Source: Candidatus Thalassarchaeum sp. (GTDB taxonomy: Archaea; Thermoplasmatota; Poseidoniia; Poseidoniales; Thalassarchaeaceae). Taken from it: a stretch of DNA of 52,100 nt. Of the stretch, positions 19,001 through 26,271 are shown piece after piece. Each line of letters starts with the position of its first letter. Within the stretch, counting starts at the first letter, position 1. The position numbers and the translations under genes were made by a program. A model generated the notes under the pieces. That model was not told the DNA's origin, did not search any database, and saw only the letters and a list, made by a program, of their open reading frames with translations. The DNA lies in NCBI GenBank assembly GCA_022449345.1, contig JAKURL010000011.1, positions 1 through 52,100 of the forward strand, given 5' to 3'.

Positions 19001-20502
19001 TCGCGGTAGGGCAGAGCCGAGCCATCGACATAACCGTCAATCCTCCCGGGGCAATGATTCCAGCCGGATCAGAATTCGATGCTGGTTTGACAATTCATTC
19101 CCGAGTAAGCAGCGATTCTTGGTCAGTACCTATCACTCTAGAGGTCATGGCAATCGACCAACTTTCTGCAACACCGATTAGTGATGGAACTGAGTACGAG
19201 GTTGCCCCTGACGCTACACTCGTTCTCGATATAGACTTCCTGAATACAGGCAATAGACACCTAACCATGACTCCTTACCAGCGGGCGATTCCTTCGGGTT
19301 GGTCGATTGTTGGTGGACTTAACACGTTGGAAGCACAAGCGGGAGAAACCACTAGTTGGTCGGTAACTCTGAAGGGCAATGGCCTTGCAACCAGCGGTGA
19401 TTTCAAACTCAGATTCGCTACAGATGATGGCTTCTCTATCGACTGGAATAGGACCATTGACGTTCTTTCGGCAGCCGTCCCGAGTCTTGCATTCCATCAA
19501 GTTGTACTGGCCGATGGGACAACATCCTCTAGTCCGCTTGGAGTGGGGGCCCATCCTGTAGGAATCGGCTTTGATTTGGCTTGGAAGGTCGAGAATGAGG
19601 GAACTTCCACATGGCGACCAACGACCTCAATTATCGTTCCTGATAGTGGAGATTGGGTAGCAAATTGCCCGACTACACCCTCAACCCTTGCTGCGGGTGC
19701 GAGTAGTATAATCTGGTGCACAGTCACTATCCCACTATCAGAAGAAGCGGGTTCTGAACCAACGGTTACTCTTAGGATGGAAGGTGAGGGTGTAGTCGTG
19801 GAAAACTCAATTACTCTTCTCGTCGATTCCGTATCAGCGGTGGTTTGGAATCTAAGGACCGAATCAATTGTCCATGAGGGATACCCAATTCAGATGACGA
19901 TAGACATACAGAATGTCGGTAACTCGCAAGTAAATCACATACTTGACACAAATGCACCAGAAGGTTGGAACATTTTCATCAATGACGAATTATTGGTCCA
20001 ACTGAGCCCTAGTGAGTCTCGATCTATAGTAATTGAATTCACTCCCGATAGTGGTAGTGACGGAACCATCGAATTGCTTCTGCGAAACGGCGAAAATATC
20101 CAAGATTCAACATTTAGTTTTGAGGTGGATGTATTGCCTGCAAGGGGTGAGGACGAGAGTATAGCAGCTACATTATTGCCTATTCTGATTATACTTCTCA
20201 TCGCGACTATTGGCGGGGCGGGCATTTACGTATTCCGTCAGAGAGGTGGTAACTTGGATACGCTAATTTCCAATGAGGCCGTAAGCAAGATTACCGAGTC
20301 GCTAAATCTTACCGAACAAGAGAGTGGTTCTGGCATTGAATGCTGGATCTGCAGTCGGGATATCTTTGTTGGAGAAGCTCTAGCCTGTGGTGGTTGTGGA
20401 GCTCGCTATCATCTGGCAGGTCAAGTAGGTGGATGCGATATTCTCACCCTCGGACGCTGTCTCCACTGTAATGCAGATTCGAGTGAGTTAGTTGATGCAT
20501 GA
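16012..20502 (+). CDS. Membrane-anchored subtilase (S8) with CARDB/NEW3-type domains and cytoplasmic RING-like zinc cluster
   Basis: A 1496-residue protein with a signal peptide (residues 1-21) and a subtilisin-type serine protease domain. The catalytic residues are visible: Asp284 in VGDSGID, His318 in DGHGTHVA, oxyanion Asn423 in AAGNE and Ser507 in SGTSMATPAAAG. A P-domain-like region follows (LAWSDYPG ... RNDLNLEVIHPNG), then a CARDB domain (near 710-810) and several NEW3/CARDB-like beta repeats. A membrane helix lies at about 1385-1407. The cytoplasmic tail holds C-x2-C-x11-C-x2-C-x4-H-x7-C-x7-C-x2-C from C1444, a RING/PHD-like zinc layout. Secreted subtilases of this type digest environmental protein. 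A zinc module inside the cell is unusual and suggests signalling or sorting (inference). Confidence 0.9.
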   Translation: MGQRIALALIGIFLISLAPAADFPAEQMEDSIETLDGVVKRIGIAADPNSIQDLGSPTVVEGFERIRDNTADSSIGVYTEIGLIPSVQLPNALSQPRPDLAIVIIDGSVGIWDARLVLEASAEVEIRTTIPPSGFLVQGTPQQLATLQLNSVVVAVHPVPSGLLAHPLLTVVEEGSIMVEILGWKDDNLQRHMEPGLGLDDSLTDVASKWLNDAWSPENGRYWGELELSNLGNMMQHHAVSYVAPLPVLEVNNDNARTHMGIDTVESFFITNLDGTGQTIAVGDSGIDHDHGDFNNRIVGRTSVTPGDSSTADLSDGHGTHVACTVLGSGMRSSGSYEGVAPGAELYFQAMEDDDTGALYSYGINSMLNSAYNAGARLHTNSWGAGSGFGSYSTQSEDADDRTSTWDQYWNYEGMTVLFAAGNERNDGVSPPGTAKNVITIGGHKNRYSGSPDEMYYWSSRGPTDDGRLKPDLVGPGDGVRSCLSQEAEDASSGWSNNWYIEYSGTSMATPAAAGSATLVRQYLMEVANRPAPQGALVKALLILGAEDMGTRNIPNNDEGWGRVNLVNSLIPDSDEGIFVDDRSRIASGQTKEYTFDITRGAEPLKVVLAWSDYPGSSQSTNQLRNDLNLEVIHPNGGTAFKGNVFNSGRSIAGGNFDDKNNVEVVLIDNAGVGTWTVRVTDDYHGGSRTWQPYALAVRGVNVNDLSPDPTFAPDVIINPPIPQIGDTVQIQVTVENLGAGSVSDLEIMARADGSHISTQAISMTPGESVIVQWNWTPNTEGLVDLSFHIDPNDLIEESNEGNNLLTHTMIISAPGVRVTSDEPFMTLGDADDSSTFWSLTLTNTALFETNATIEASSPVRLSDGVEFDWYYSLTSNTFNLQEAESVEVGFTLIHPAPPEPGTYVMTIIGTDIENEIESELDVYFEVPILASADVLITSGQIPVSPISQTQIQVFVTNEGNGPQTYDVELSSPAGWHLGLDILGAFEGSSHGSTGTLAVGQSRAIDITVNPPGAMIPAGSEFDAGLTIHSRVSSDSWSVPITLEVMAIDQLSATPISDGTEYEVAPDATLVLDIDFLNTGNRHLTMTPYQRAIPSGWSIVGGLNTLEAQAGETTSWSVTLKGNGLATSGDFKLRFATDDGFSIDWNRTIDVLSAAVPSLAFHQVVLADGTTSSSPLGVGAHPVGIGFDLAWKVENEGTSTWRPTTSIIVPDSGDWVANCPTTPSTLAAGASSIIWCTVTIPLSEEAGSEPTVTLRMEGEGVVVENSITLLVDSVSAVVWNLRTESIVHEGYPIQMTIDIQNVGNSQVNHILDTNAPEGWNIFINDELLVQLSPSESRSIVIEFTPDSGSDGTIELLLRNGENIQDSTFSFEVDVLPARGEDESIAATLLPILIILLIATIGGAGIYVFRQRGGNLDTLISNEAVSKITESLNLTEQESGSGIECWICSRDIFVGEALACGGCGARYHLAGQVGGCDILTLGRCLHCNADSSELVDA

Positions 20503-20504
20503 AT

Positions 20505-20524
20505 CGCGACCCTAAGGGGTCGCG
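20505..20524 (+). promoter_or_regulatory. Intergenic hairpin 1 before the 891-residue envelope gene
   Basis: Perfect 8-bp stem CGCGACCC / GGGTCGCG with the loop TAAG, beginning 2 bases after the subtilase stop codon. It is followed 8 bases later by a second hairpin. No T-tract follows. Confidence 0.5.
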
Positions 20525-20532
20525 TGGCCCGA

Positions 20533-20548
20533 AGCCCTTAGAGGGGCT
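20533..20548 (+). promoter_or_regulatory. Intergenic hairpin 2 before the 891-residue envelope gene
   Basis: Stem AGCCC / GGGCT (5 bp, extendable by two outer pairs across a bulged A) with the loop TTAGAG, ending 17 bases before the ATG at 20566. Together with the hairpin at 20505-20524 it fills most of the 63-base gap. Confidence 0.4.
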
Positions 20549-20565
20549 CGATTGTCGGGCAGGTG

Positions 20566-23241
20566 ATGAATCGTGCTTCTTCGGCCCGTCTGCTGACGGT
20601 TTTGCTGGTAATCACGATGCTTTCTCCATTCGTTCAGGCTGAGATAGACCCCCGGCTTACTGCGAGCCCAATGGCTCAAGAGGCAGATGCGGATAATCCC
20701 GCTGAATACACCATTACGGTTCACAATGATGGTGATGACGACATGGCCGTTAGTTTGAGCACTCAACAGGACTCTTCCGACTGCAACGGATTTAGTTCAA
20801 CCATCGAACAGGTATCAGGTACTATCGATGGTGGAGAATCTGAGGATGTTACTCTGACAGTTAGTGTAAACGAACAGGCAAATGGTGAATGTGAAACCAC
20901 TGTTCAGGCGACAGCAACGGGCGGTACAGGAACTCCGAAGAACGCCGATGTCACAGTAACTACGACGGCCGGAGATGGAGGAGGTCTTTACGCAGTCAAA
21001 CTATCAACCGATGAGCCAGATGTTGAATTCGATGGAAGCGATTCGGTTGTCTGGGAAGTCGAAGTCGAGAATACTGGCGAGCAACAGGCTAACGTACAAC
21101 TTGAGATGACCAGTGAGAACGATTGTGAATCAGACGACCTAACCGCCGAGGTAGACCCATCGGTAGTTCAGTTGGATTCCGGTGATACCGAAACCGTCGA
21201 GGTTACCGTAGATGTCCCTGATGGTAGTTCCACTGAGGCAGGAGAACATTGCTTCCTCCTCTTTGCCACCGTAACCAACGACCCAAACGCAGCGGACCGA
21301 GCATCTGACAACCTAAGCCTCAGACTTAGTGTTCCAGAAGTCAAGGAGTGTGATGGCTCCTTACAGACCTCTTCTCATAACCTCGATCCTGGTCAGACAG
21401 CGCAGAATAGTTTCGAAGTAGAAAACATAGGAAACACCGAATGGACGGTTCAGATGCAAGCCCAGTCACCTGGAACCGATATCACAGGCTGGGTTGAATT
21501 CGATAGCCCTAAATCGAAATTATTGGCTAAACCCGGAAATTCTGACGACAGTCATACCTTCACCTTCTCTGTTACCCCTGACGATTCAGTTGAGGCAGGT
21601 TCTCAAATCGAAGTCAAAATTCAAGGGCGGTCAAACCAAGGTATTGGCTGCGAGCAAGTTCTAACTGTGACAATAGGTCAAGTCCACGACGCTAGACTAA
21701 CGCTTAGCACCTCTAAACTATCGAATGTTGAACCAGGCACCTCGGATTCGGTTACAATAACGGTAGAGAATCGAGGTAATGGTTTGGACACTTTTTCTCT
21801 AACTACAACAGATCTTCCTGAGGGCTGGCAGATATCCTTCTCTCAGTCATCGGTCACAGTCAACAGTAAACATGATTCCAACAATGAGGTTTCTCTGACC
21901 GCAACAGTAAATGTTCCATCGAACGCGCTTGCGGGGGACAATACTGTTGAATTCGGAGTAACTGTAAGCGGCTCTACGACAATATTGCATAGCAAGGTGC
22001 TTACAGTATCTGTAGCCGCGAGGCACGATCTGACGGCTGAAATACTGTCTACACAACAAACCGGTCGTTCAGGTCAGGTTGTTCAATTCCCAATTGACAT
22101 TACCAACACTGGAAATATTCGCGATACCTTCAAGCTACAGGTTTGTGACCCCGGAGATCAAACCGGATGTAACCCTCCAATGTGGGCTGCCTCTTTCTCT
22201 GACTCATCAGGAAACTCAATCACTCAGATTATTCTTGATCCGGGTGAATCTAGGAGAGTTTTCCTCGATGTAACCGTCGAAGGAGAGGAAGACGCTGATT
22301 CAGTCTCAATCCTTTCGCGTGTTGCGATATTTGGAACCAGCGAGAAGGTAGAACATACAATCAGCGTGATTGTCTCCAACTATGATTATGGCATGGCTAT
22401 CTCACCAGAAATGCCTGGACCTATTGCAGGCCAACTTGATATCGTGCTTCCACCAGGAGGAATCACTGAGGTCAGTTTCTGGGTTGAAAACACAGGTAAT
22501 TTCCCAGGTGGCGACAGTGCAGTTATCTCGATGACAGGAATGGAATCTTCGGTGCTTCGAAAGGTTCTCATCAATGGAGTGGTGGTAGACGGAAATATTG
22601 CAGTTCCATCTGGCGATCGGGTTTTGATTACTGTTGAATTGGAAGTTCTAGAGGGTGTATCAAGCGGAACTACCGGCATAGTCAAGATTAGCGCATCATC
22701 GGAGAAGAACGCTGCCGAAAGCACTAGTGTAGACTTGATTTTCGAGGTAAGAACAATCCATGATTTAAGATTCACTCTAGAGGGTGAGGACGAGATATCT
22801 ACTGATGAGAAGACAAGTGTGGAGTTCATTCTACATGTCACAAATCACGGGAACATAGTTGAAACCGTTCAGATACTAACTAGTGACTCACTCAGAGGAT
22901 GGACAGTCAATGTTATTTCAGACGAATTCCAACTCTCTCCTGGTAATTCTCGAACGATTACAGTGAGGGTCACTCCTCCTGCAGGAATGGTGCAAGATGA
23001 CACCTATCGATTTACCATTACAGTTCAGCCGAAGGGTATGCCTGTCGCCGGCGAACCTCTAGACTTGGAGGTCACCGCTGAAGTGTCCTCTGGCCTCAAT
23101 TGGTTGAGTGAAGATAATGAGCAGCTTCTAATCTACGGGTTGACAGGTATTGGTGCTTTGCTAGTTGTAATTCTGTTTTTCAGATCTCGTGCTGAAAATC
23201 GCAGAATACTCGAGGCTCTCGATAACGAATCGATTGACTGA
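20566..23241 (+). CDS. Large surface protein with NEW3/CARDB-like repeats and C-terminal membrane anchor
   Basis: An 891-residue protein with a signal peptide (LLTVLLVITMLSPFVQA), about six to seven Ig-like beta domains and one C-terminal helix (LIYGLTGIGALLVVILFF) with a short basic-acidic tail. The repeats share patterns of the NPCBM-associated NEW3 / alpha-galactosidase type: ENTGEQQANVQLEM, ENIGNTEWTV, ENRGNGLDTFSL with LPEGWQISF, TNTGNIRDTFKL, ENTGNFPGGDS, TNHGNIVETVQI with LRGWTVNV. No catalytic domain is seen, so it is likely a surface scaffold or binding protein. GTG at 20563 is also possible; ATG 20566 is chosen. It closes the envelope run and resembles the repeat region of the upstream subtilase, suggesting shared origin or partnership. 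Confidence 0.8.
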   Translation: MNRASSARLLTVLLVITMLSPFVQAEIDPRLTASPMAQEADADNPAEYTITVHNDGDDDMAVSLSTQQDSSDCNGFSSTIEQVSGTIDGGESEDVTLTVSVNEQANGECETTVQATATGGTGTPKNADVTVTTTAGDGGGLYAVKLSTDEPDVEFDGSDSVVWEVEVENTGEQQANVQLEMTSENDCESDDLTAEVDPSVVQLDSGDTETVEVTVDVPDGSSTEAGEHCFLLFATVTNDPNAADRASDNLSLRLSVPEVKECDGSLQTSSHNLDPGQTAQNSFEVENIGNTEWTVQMQAQSPGTDITGWVEFDSPKSKLLAKPGNSDDSHTFTFSVTPDDSVEAGSQIEVKIQGRSNQGIGCEQVLTVTIGQVHDARLTLSTSKLSNVEPGTSDSVTITVENRGNGLDTFSLTTTDLPEGWQISFSQSSVTVNSKHDSNNEVSLTATVNVPSNALAGDNTVEFGVTVSGSTTILHSKVLTVSVAARHDLTAEILSTQQTGRSGQVVQFPIDITNTGNIRDTFKLQVCDPGDQTGCNPPMWAASFSDSSGNSITQIILDPGESRRVFLDVTVEGEEDADSVSILSRVAIFGTSEKVEHTISVIVSNYDYGMAISPEMPGPIAGQLDIVLPPGGITEVSFWVENTGNFPGGDSAVISMTGMESSVLRKVLINGVVVDGNIAVPSGDRVLITVELEVLEGVSSGTTGIVKISASSEKNAAESTSVDLIFEVRTIHDLRFTLEGEDEISTDEKTSVEFILHVTNHGNIVETVQILTSDSLRGWTVNVISDEFQLSPGNSRTITVRVTPPAGMVQDDTYRFTITVQPKGMPVAGEPLDLEVTAEVSSGLNWLSEDNEQLLIYGLTGIGALLVVILFFRSRAENRRILEALDNESID

Positions 23242-23362
23242 GCCTAGCCTACGGCCCAAACTGAATCATAACCTTCAATCTCAGCCTTGCTCTGACTGGC
23301 CTAAGCAACCTCAATGAACGCACGGTTATGCTTATGACCGAATTTTCTGTGGGCAAGTCTGC

Positions 23363-23379
23363 CGGTCCCTACGGGACCG
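23363..23379 (+). promoter_or_regulatory. Leader hairpin before the nuo operon
   Basis: Perfect 7-bp stem CGGTCCC / GGGACCG with the loop TAC, ending 13 bases before the nuoA ATG. The ribosome site AGGTG (23382-23386) lies just outside the stem. It is the only secondary structure seen in the 151-base gap before the 12-gene operon. Confidence 0.5.
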
Positions 23380-23392
23380 TCAGGTGTCAGCG

Positions 23393-23839
23393 ATGTCGAC
23401 GGTTCCAGAAGCCTATCTCGCCCTAGCGGTGATGACCCTCGTCGGCATAGGATTTCCAGTCATGAGTTTCGTAGCTTCTCGCTTCCTAAGGCCGACACCA
23501 AGTTCTCACGACAGCAACAAATTACGTTCGATTTTACTCCCTGGATACGAGACAGACCAGAGCCTCTACATTAGGAGAGAGAGCACATACGAGTGTGGTG
23601 CCGATCCAGTTGGAGATGCTCACATCAATTTTCATTTCCAATACTACTGGTACGCAATTATCTTCCTCGTATTCGATATTGCATTCATGTTCCTAGCATT
23701 TGGAGGAGTAATTGCGATTCAGGAAGCCGGTGGAGATATCGATATCTGGTCAGCAATGATTACACTGACCGTGTTCATCGTTCTGATGAGTCTAGGTGTT
23801 TGGCATGTATTCCGCAAGCGTGGTCGAATCTACATCTGA
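23393..23839 (+). CDS. nuoA: NADH-quinone oxidoreductase-like complex, subunit A
   Basis: A small membrane subunit of complex I with 148 residues and three membrane helices. Between helix 1 and helix 2 is the family loop YECGADPVGDAHINFHFQYYWYAIIFLVFDIAFMFL, which here spans about residues 64-99 and contains the conserved ECG and the FDIE-type acidic helix start. It helps couple quinone reduction to proton movement. GTG at 23384 is in frame, but AGGTG at 23382-23386 suits ATG 23393. It is the first gene of the nuo operon, with nuoB 9 bases after it. Confidence 0.95.
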   Translation: MSTVPEAYLALAVMTLVGIGFPVMSFVASRFLRPTPSSHDSNKLRSILLPGYETDQSLYIRRESTYECGADPVGDAHINFHFQYYWYAIIFLVFDIAFMFLAFGGVIAIQEAGGDIDIWSAMITLTVFIVLMSLGVWHVFRKRGRIYI

Positions 23840-23848
23840 GGTGATTGA

Positions 23849-24445
23849 ATGAGTGAAGAGCCCCAAAACTTCTCGGTTTTCAACAGTAGAATTCTCGTCG
23901 ACACCGTAGGAGATGTGACCGATGAGGCTCTCAAGGCTAGTCGAATGAAAGAGATCATCGGCGTACTTGGAGGTCGACTATTCAATTGGGGTCAGCGTAA
24001 GTCGCTCTTCCCTCTCCACCTTGGAATCAAATGCTGTGCACTAGAGATGGCAGCCGCGGGAGCTAGCCGCTTCGATGCAGAGCGCTTCGGTGTTTTCTTC
24101 CGCTCAAGCCCAAGACAGTGTGATGTGCTGTTGGTTAACGGCCCAATTTCCAAGAAGTTCGCTGACCCAATCGTCCGACTTTGGGAGCAGATGCCTGAGC
24201 CAAAGTGGTGCATCGCAATGGGCGAGTGTGCGATTTCGGGCGGACCTTACTTCCAATCTTACAACATCCTTGAAGGAGTCGACACAGTAATTCCCGTTGA
24301 TGTATACATTCCAGGATGCCCGCCTCGACCAGAGGCATTGATTGACGGCTTTGGAAAGCTACGTGAGAAGATTATCCGCATCGGTGGGGTTCCAAGTGAA
24401 GTCAGGCCGATGAGCGAGGCTCCACTTATCGTCGGAGACGAGTGA
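23849..24445 (+). CDS. nuoB: Complex I subunit B (N2 iron-sulfur cluster)
   Basis: This 198-residue subunit carries the terminal N2 [4Fe-4S] cluster that passes electrons to quinone. The ligands are visible: adjacent C62-C63 in IKCCALEM, C127 in MGECAISGGPY, and C157 in PGCPPRPEALIDG. An extra cysteine (C91) lies in RQCDVLLV. The domain is complete and of normal length, with a short N-terminal extension. It is preceded by GAGGTGATTGAATG and lies between nuoA and nuoC in the usual order. Confidence 0.97.
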   Translation: MSEEPQNFSVFNSRILVDTVGDVTDEALKASRMKEIIGVLGGRLFNWGQRKSLFPLHLGIKCCALEMAAAGASRFDAERFGVFFRSSPRQCDVLLVNGPISKKFADPIVRLWEQMPEPKWCIAMGECAISGGPYFQSYNILEGVDTVIPVDVYIPGCPPRPEALIDGFGKLREKIIRIGGVPSEVRPMSEAPLIVGDE

Positions 24446-24458
24446 AGGAGGAATCTGA

Positions 24459-25115
24459 ATGGGTAAGAAGATCTCATCAGCAGCTCAGCAGAAATCGGCT
24501 GAGGAATTGGCAAAGGCAATATCGACTATCGACGGTGTTTCTGCTGAACTCGATAGCCGTTCAAGCGGCACACAGGTCCGCCACACAGTAAGCAGCACTT
24601 GTACTCCCGAGTCTTGGCGAGGACTTGCAGAAACTCTAGCCGTAGACCACGGTATTGATTATTGTTCGATGATTACCGGAATCCACTGGCCTGAGGCTGC
24701 AGACAAGACATGGGAAGTTGTCTATCACCTGATGCGTACTGGTGTTAGTGACCCAGCAGCAATAGAGGGTGTCGTCCAACCAAATATCACCGACGCTGGT
24801 GCCCTAGCCGGCTCAGAAGTTCCACTTGAGATTCAGATTAGCATTTCACTACCAGATACTCGGGAACCCATGGTGGCTTCAGTCCAAGACCTCTGGGTTG
24901 GAGCAGACTGGAATGAGAAGGAAACTTGGGACCTAGTTGGAATCGACTTCGATGGGCACGAAGGAATGCGTCGTGTGCTAAATCCACATGAGACTCCAGT
25001 TGGATATCACCCTCTTCAGAAGCAACACAAGTTGCGTTATCATGGATTTGAGGAAATGTACGACGACGCTCAAGGATTCATGAGGAAGCCAGCCGATGCT
25101 GGTAAGATCAAGTGA
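24459..25115 (+). CDS. nuoC: Complex I subunit C
   Basis: The 218-residue peripheral-arm subunit packs against NuoD and NuoB. Family features are the N-terminal alpha/beta domain with DHGIDYCSMITGIHWPE, and the C-terminal signature region W-x-GADWNEKETWDLVGIDFDGHEGMRRVLNPHE, split around residues 147-180, followed by YHPLQK. It is separate from NuoD, as in most archaea, not fused as in E. coli. GAAGGAGGAATCTG precedes the ATG, with normal spacing. Confidence 0.95.
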   Translation: MGKKISSAAQQKSAEELAKAISTIDGVSAELDSRSSGTQVRHTVSSTCTPESWRGLAETLAVDHGIDYCSMITGIHWPEAADKTWEVVYHLMRTGVSDPAAIEGVVQPNITDAGALAGSEVPLEIQISISLPDTREPMVASVQDLWVGADWNEKETWDLVGIDFDGHEGMRRVLNPHETPVGYHPLQKQHKLRYHGFEEMYDDAQGFMRKPADAGKIK

Positions 25116-25127
25116 GGAGGAATTGAC

Positions 25128-26264
25128 ATGGCAGAAATGTGGATTTCAATGGGTCCTCAACACCCTATGACCCACGGACTTTGGACACTCAAGATCAAAG
25201 TCGATGGAGAGACTGTGGTCGATACTGAACCAGATCTTGGATACATCCATCGCGGTGTTGAGAAGATTTGCGAGGCGCGCGACTTTACACAGATTACAAC
25301 CTACTGTGACAGACTCTGTTATGCCAGTGCTAACACTTGGTCTCATTCTTACATCTACGCCGCTGAAGATTTGCTTGGCGTTGAGATTCCAGAGCGCGCC
25401 GAATACATCCGTCTCATCGCGATCGAACTACAGCGAATTGCAAGCCACCTGATGTGGCTTGGCGCATATGGTCCGGACATCGGTAATCTGTCGATTATGG
25501 TTTGGTGCTTGCGCGAGCGAGAGATGATGATGGATTTGCTGCAGGAATTAGGTGGCTCGCGAATGCACTACAACTTCCCTAGAATCGGTGGCGTCAAACG
25601 CGACCTGCCTCATGGATTCTCTCAGCGCGCGCAAGCCAAACTCAAACTCTTCCTAAACCGAATTCAGGAGTATGAGGCTCTATTTGATGAGAGCACAGTT
25701 TTCCTCGTTCGCAGCCAAGGCGTCGGTTATGCCAAACCTGAGGAAATGATCAATCACGGTGTTTCCGGACCAAATGTTCGAGCCGCCGGAGTTGATTACG
25801 ACGTTCGCTGGGCTCATCCATACTCGGTTTACAGTGAACTGGACTGGCAACCTTCAGTCGAGCGCTCATCTATCAAGGGAGCAGACTGCTACGATCGATA
25901 TCGAGTCCGAGTTGAAGAGATGCGAGTGAGCGCATCCATGGTTCTCCAAGCCCTCGACAAGATGCCAGGCGGCTCGGAGACATACCACGAGCCAGGCGAT
26001 CCGAAGATTATCGCAAAGTCTCCTTCGCGAGCGCCAGAAGGAACCTCCGGAAGCCACCACTTCGAGGATAGCCGAGGCGAATCGATGTTCTACATTGCAG
26101 GAGGAGGAGAAGGTCGCGGAAAGATGCCTTACCGCGTATCGATTCGTTCTCCGATGTTTATCACAATTCCATATGCAGCAAAGTGTATGATTGGCTACAA
26201 GGTAGCCGACATACCTGCAATCATGGGTTCATTCGATCCATGTATTGGGGAGACTGACAGGTGA
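25128..26264 (+). CDS. nuoD: Complex I subunit D (quinone-site subunit)
   Basis: A 378-residue, 49-kDa-type subunit related to the large subunit of NiFe hydrogenases. It forms the quinone pocket with NuoB. Visible are the N-terminal MGPQHPMTHG with the quinone-site histidines, DLGYIHRGVEKICEARDF, the HLMWLG helix and the C-terminal SIRSPMFITIPYAAKCMIGYKVADIPAIMGSFDPCIGETDR region, which covers the last 40 residues and ends in the conserved D-R. The hydrogenase nickel-ligand cysteine pairs are absent, as expected. GTGAGGAGGAATTGAC precedes the ATG. Confidence 0.96.
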   Translation: MAEMWISMGPQHPMTHGLWTLKIKVDGETVVDTEPDLGYIHRGVEKICEARDFTQITTYCDRLCYASANTWSHSYIYAAEDLLGVEIPERAEYIRLIAIELQRIASHLMWLGAYGPDIGNLSIMVWCLREREMMMDLLQELGGSRMHYNFPRIGGVKRDLPHGFSQRAQAKLKLFLNRIQEYEALFDESTVFLVRSQGVGYAKPEEMINHGVSGPNVRAAGVDYDVRWAHPYSVYSELDWQPSVERSSIKGADCYDRYRVRVEEMRVSASMVLQALDKMPGGSETYHEPGDPKIIAKSPSRAPEGTSGSHHFEDSRGESMFYIAGGGEGRGKMPYRVSIRSPMFITIPYAAKCMIGYKVADIPAIMGSFDPCIGETDR

Positions 26265-26271
26265 ATTGACA

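Noticed and set aside
15936-20548. Intergenic hairpins as rho-independent terminators
   Set aside because: None is followed by a T-tract, archaea mainly end transcripts at T-rich runs without hairpins, and a similar hairpin occurs between divergent genes at 46597.
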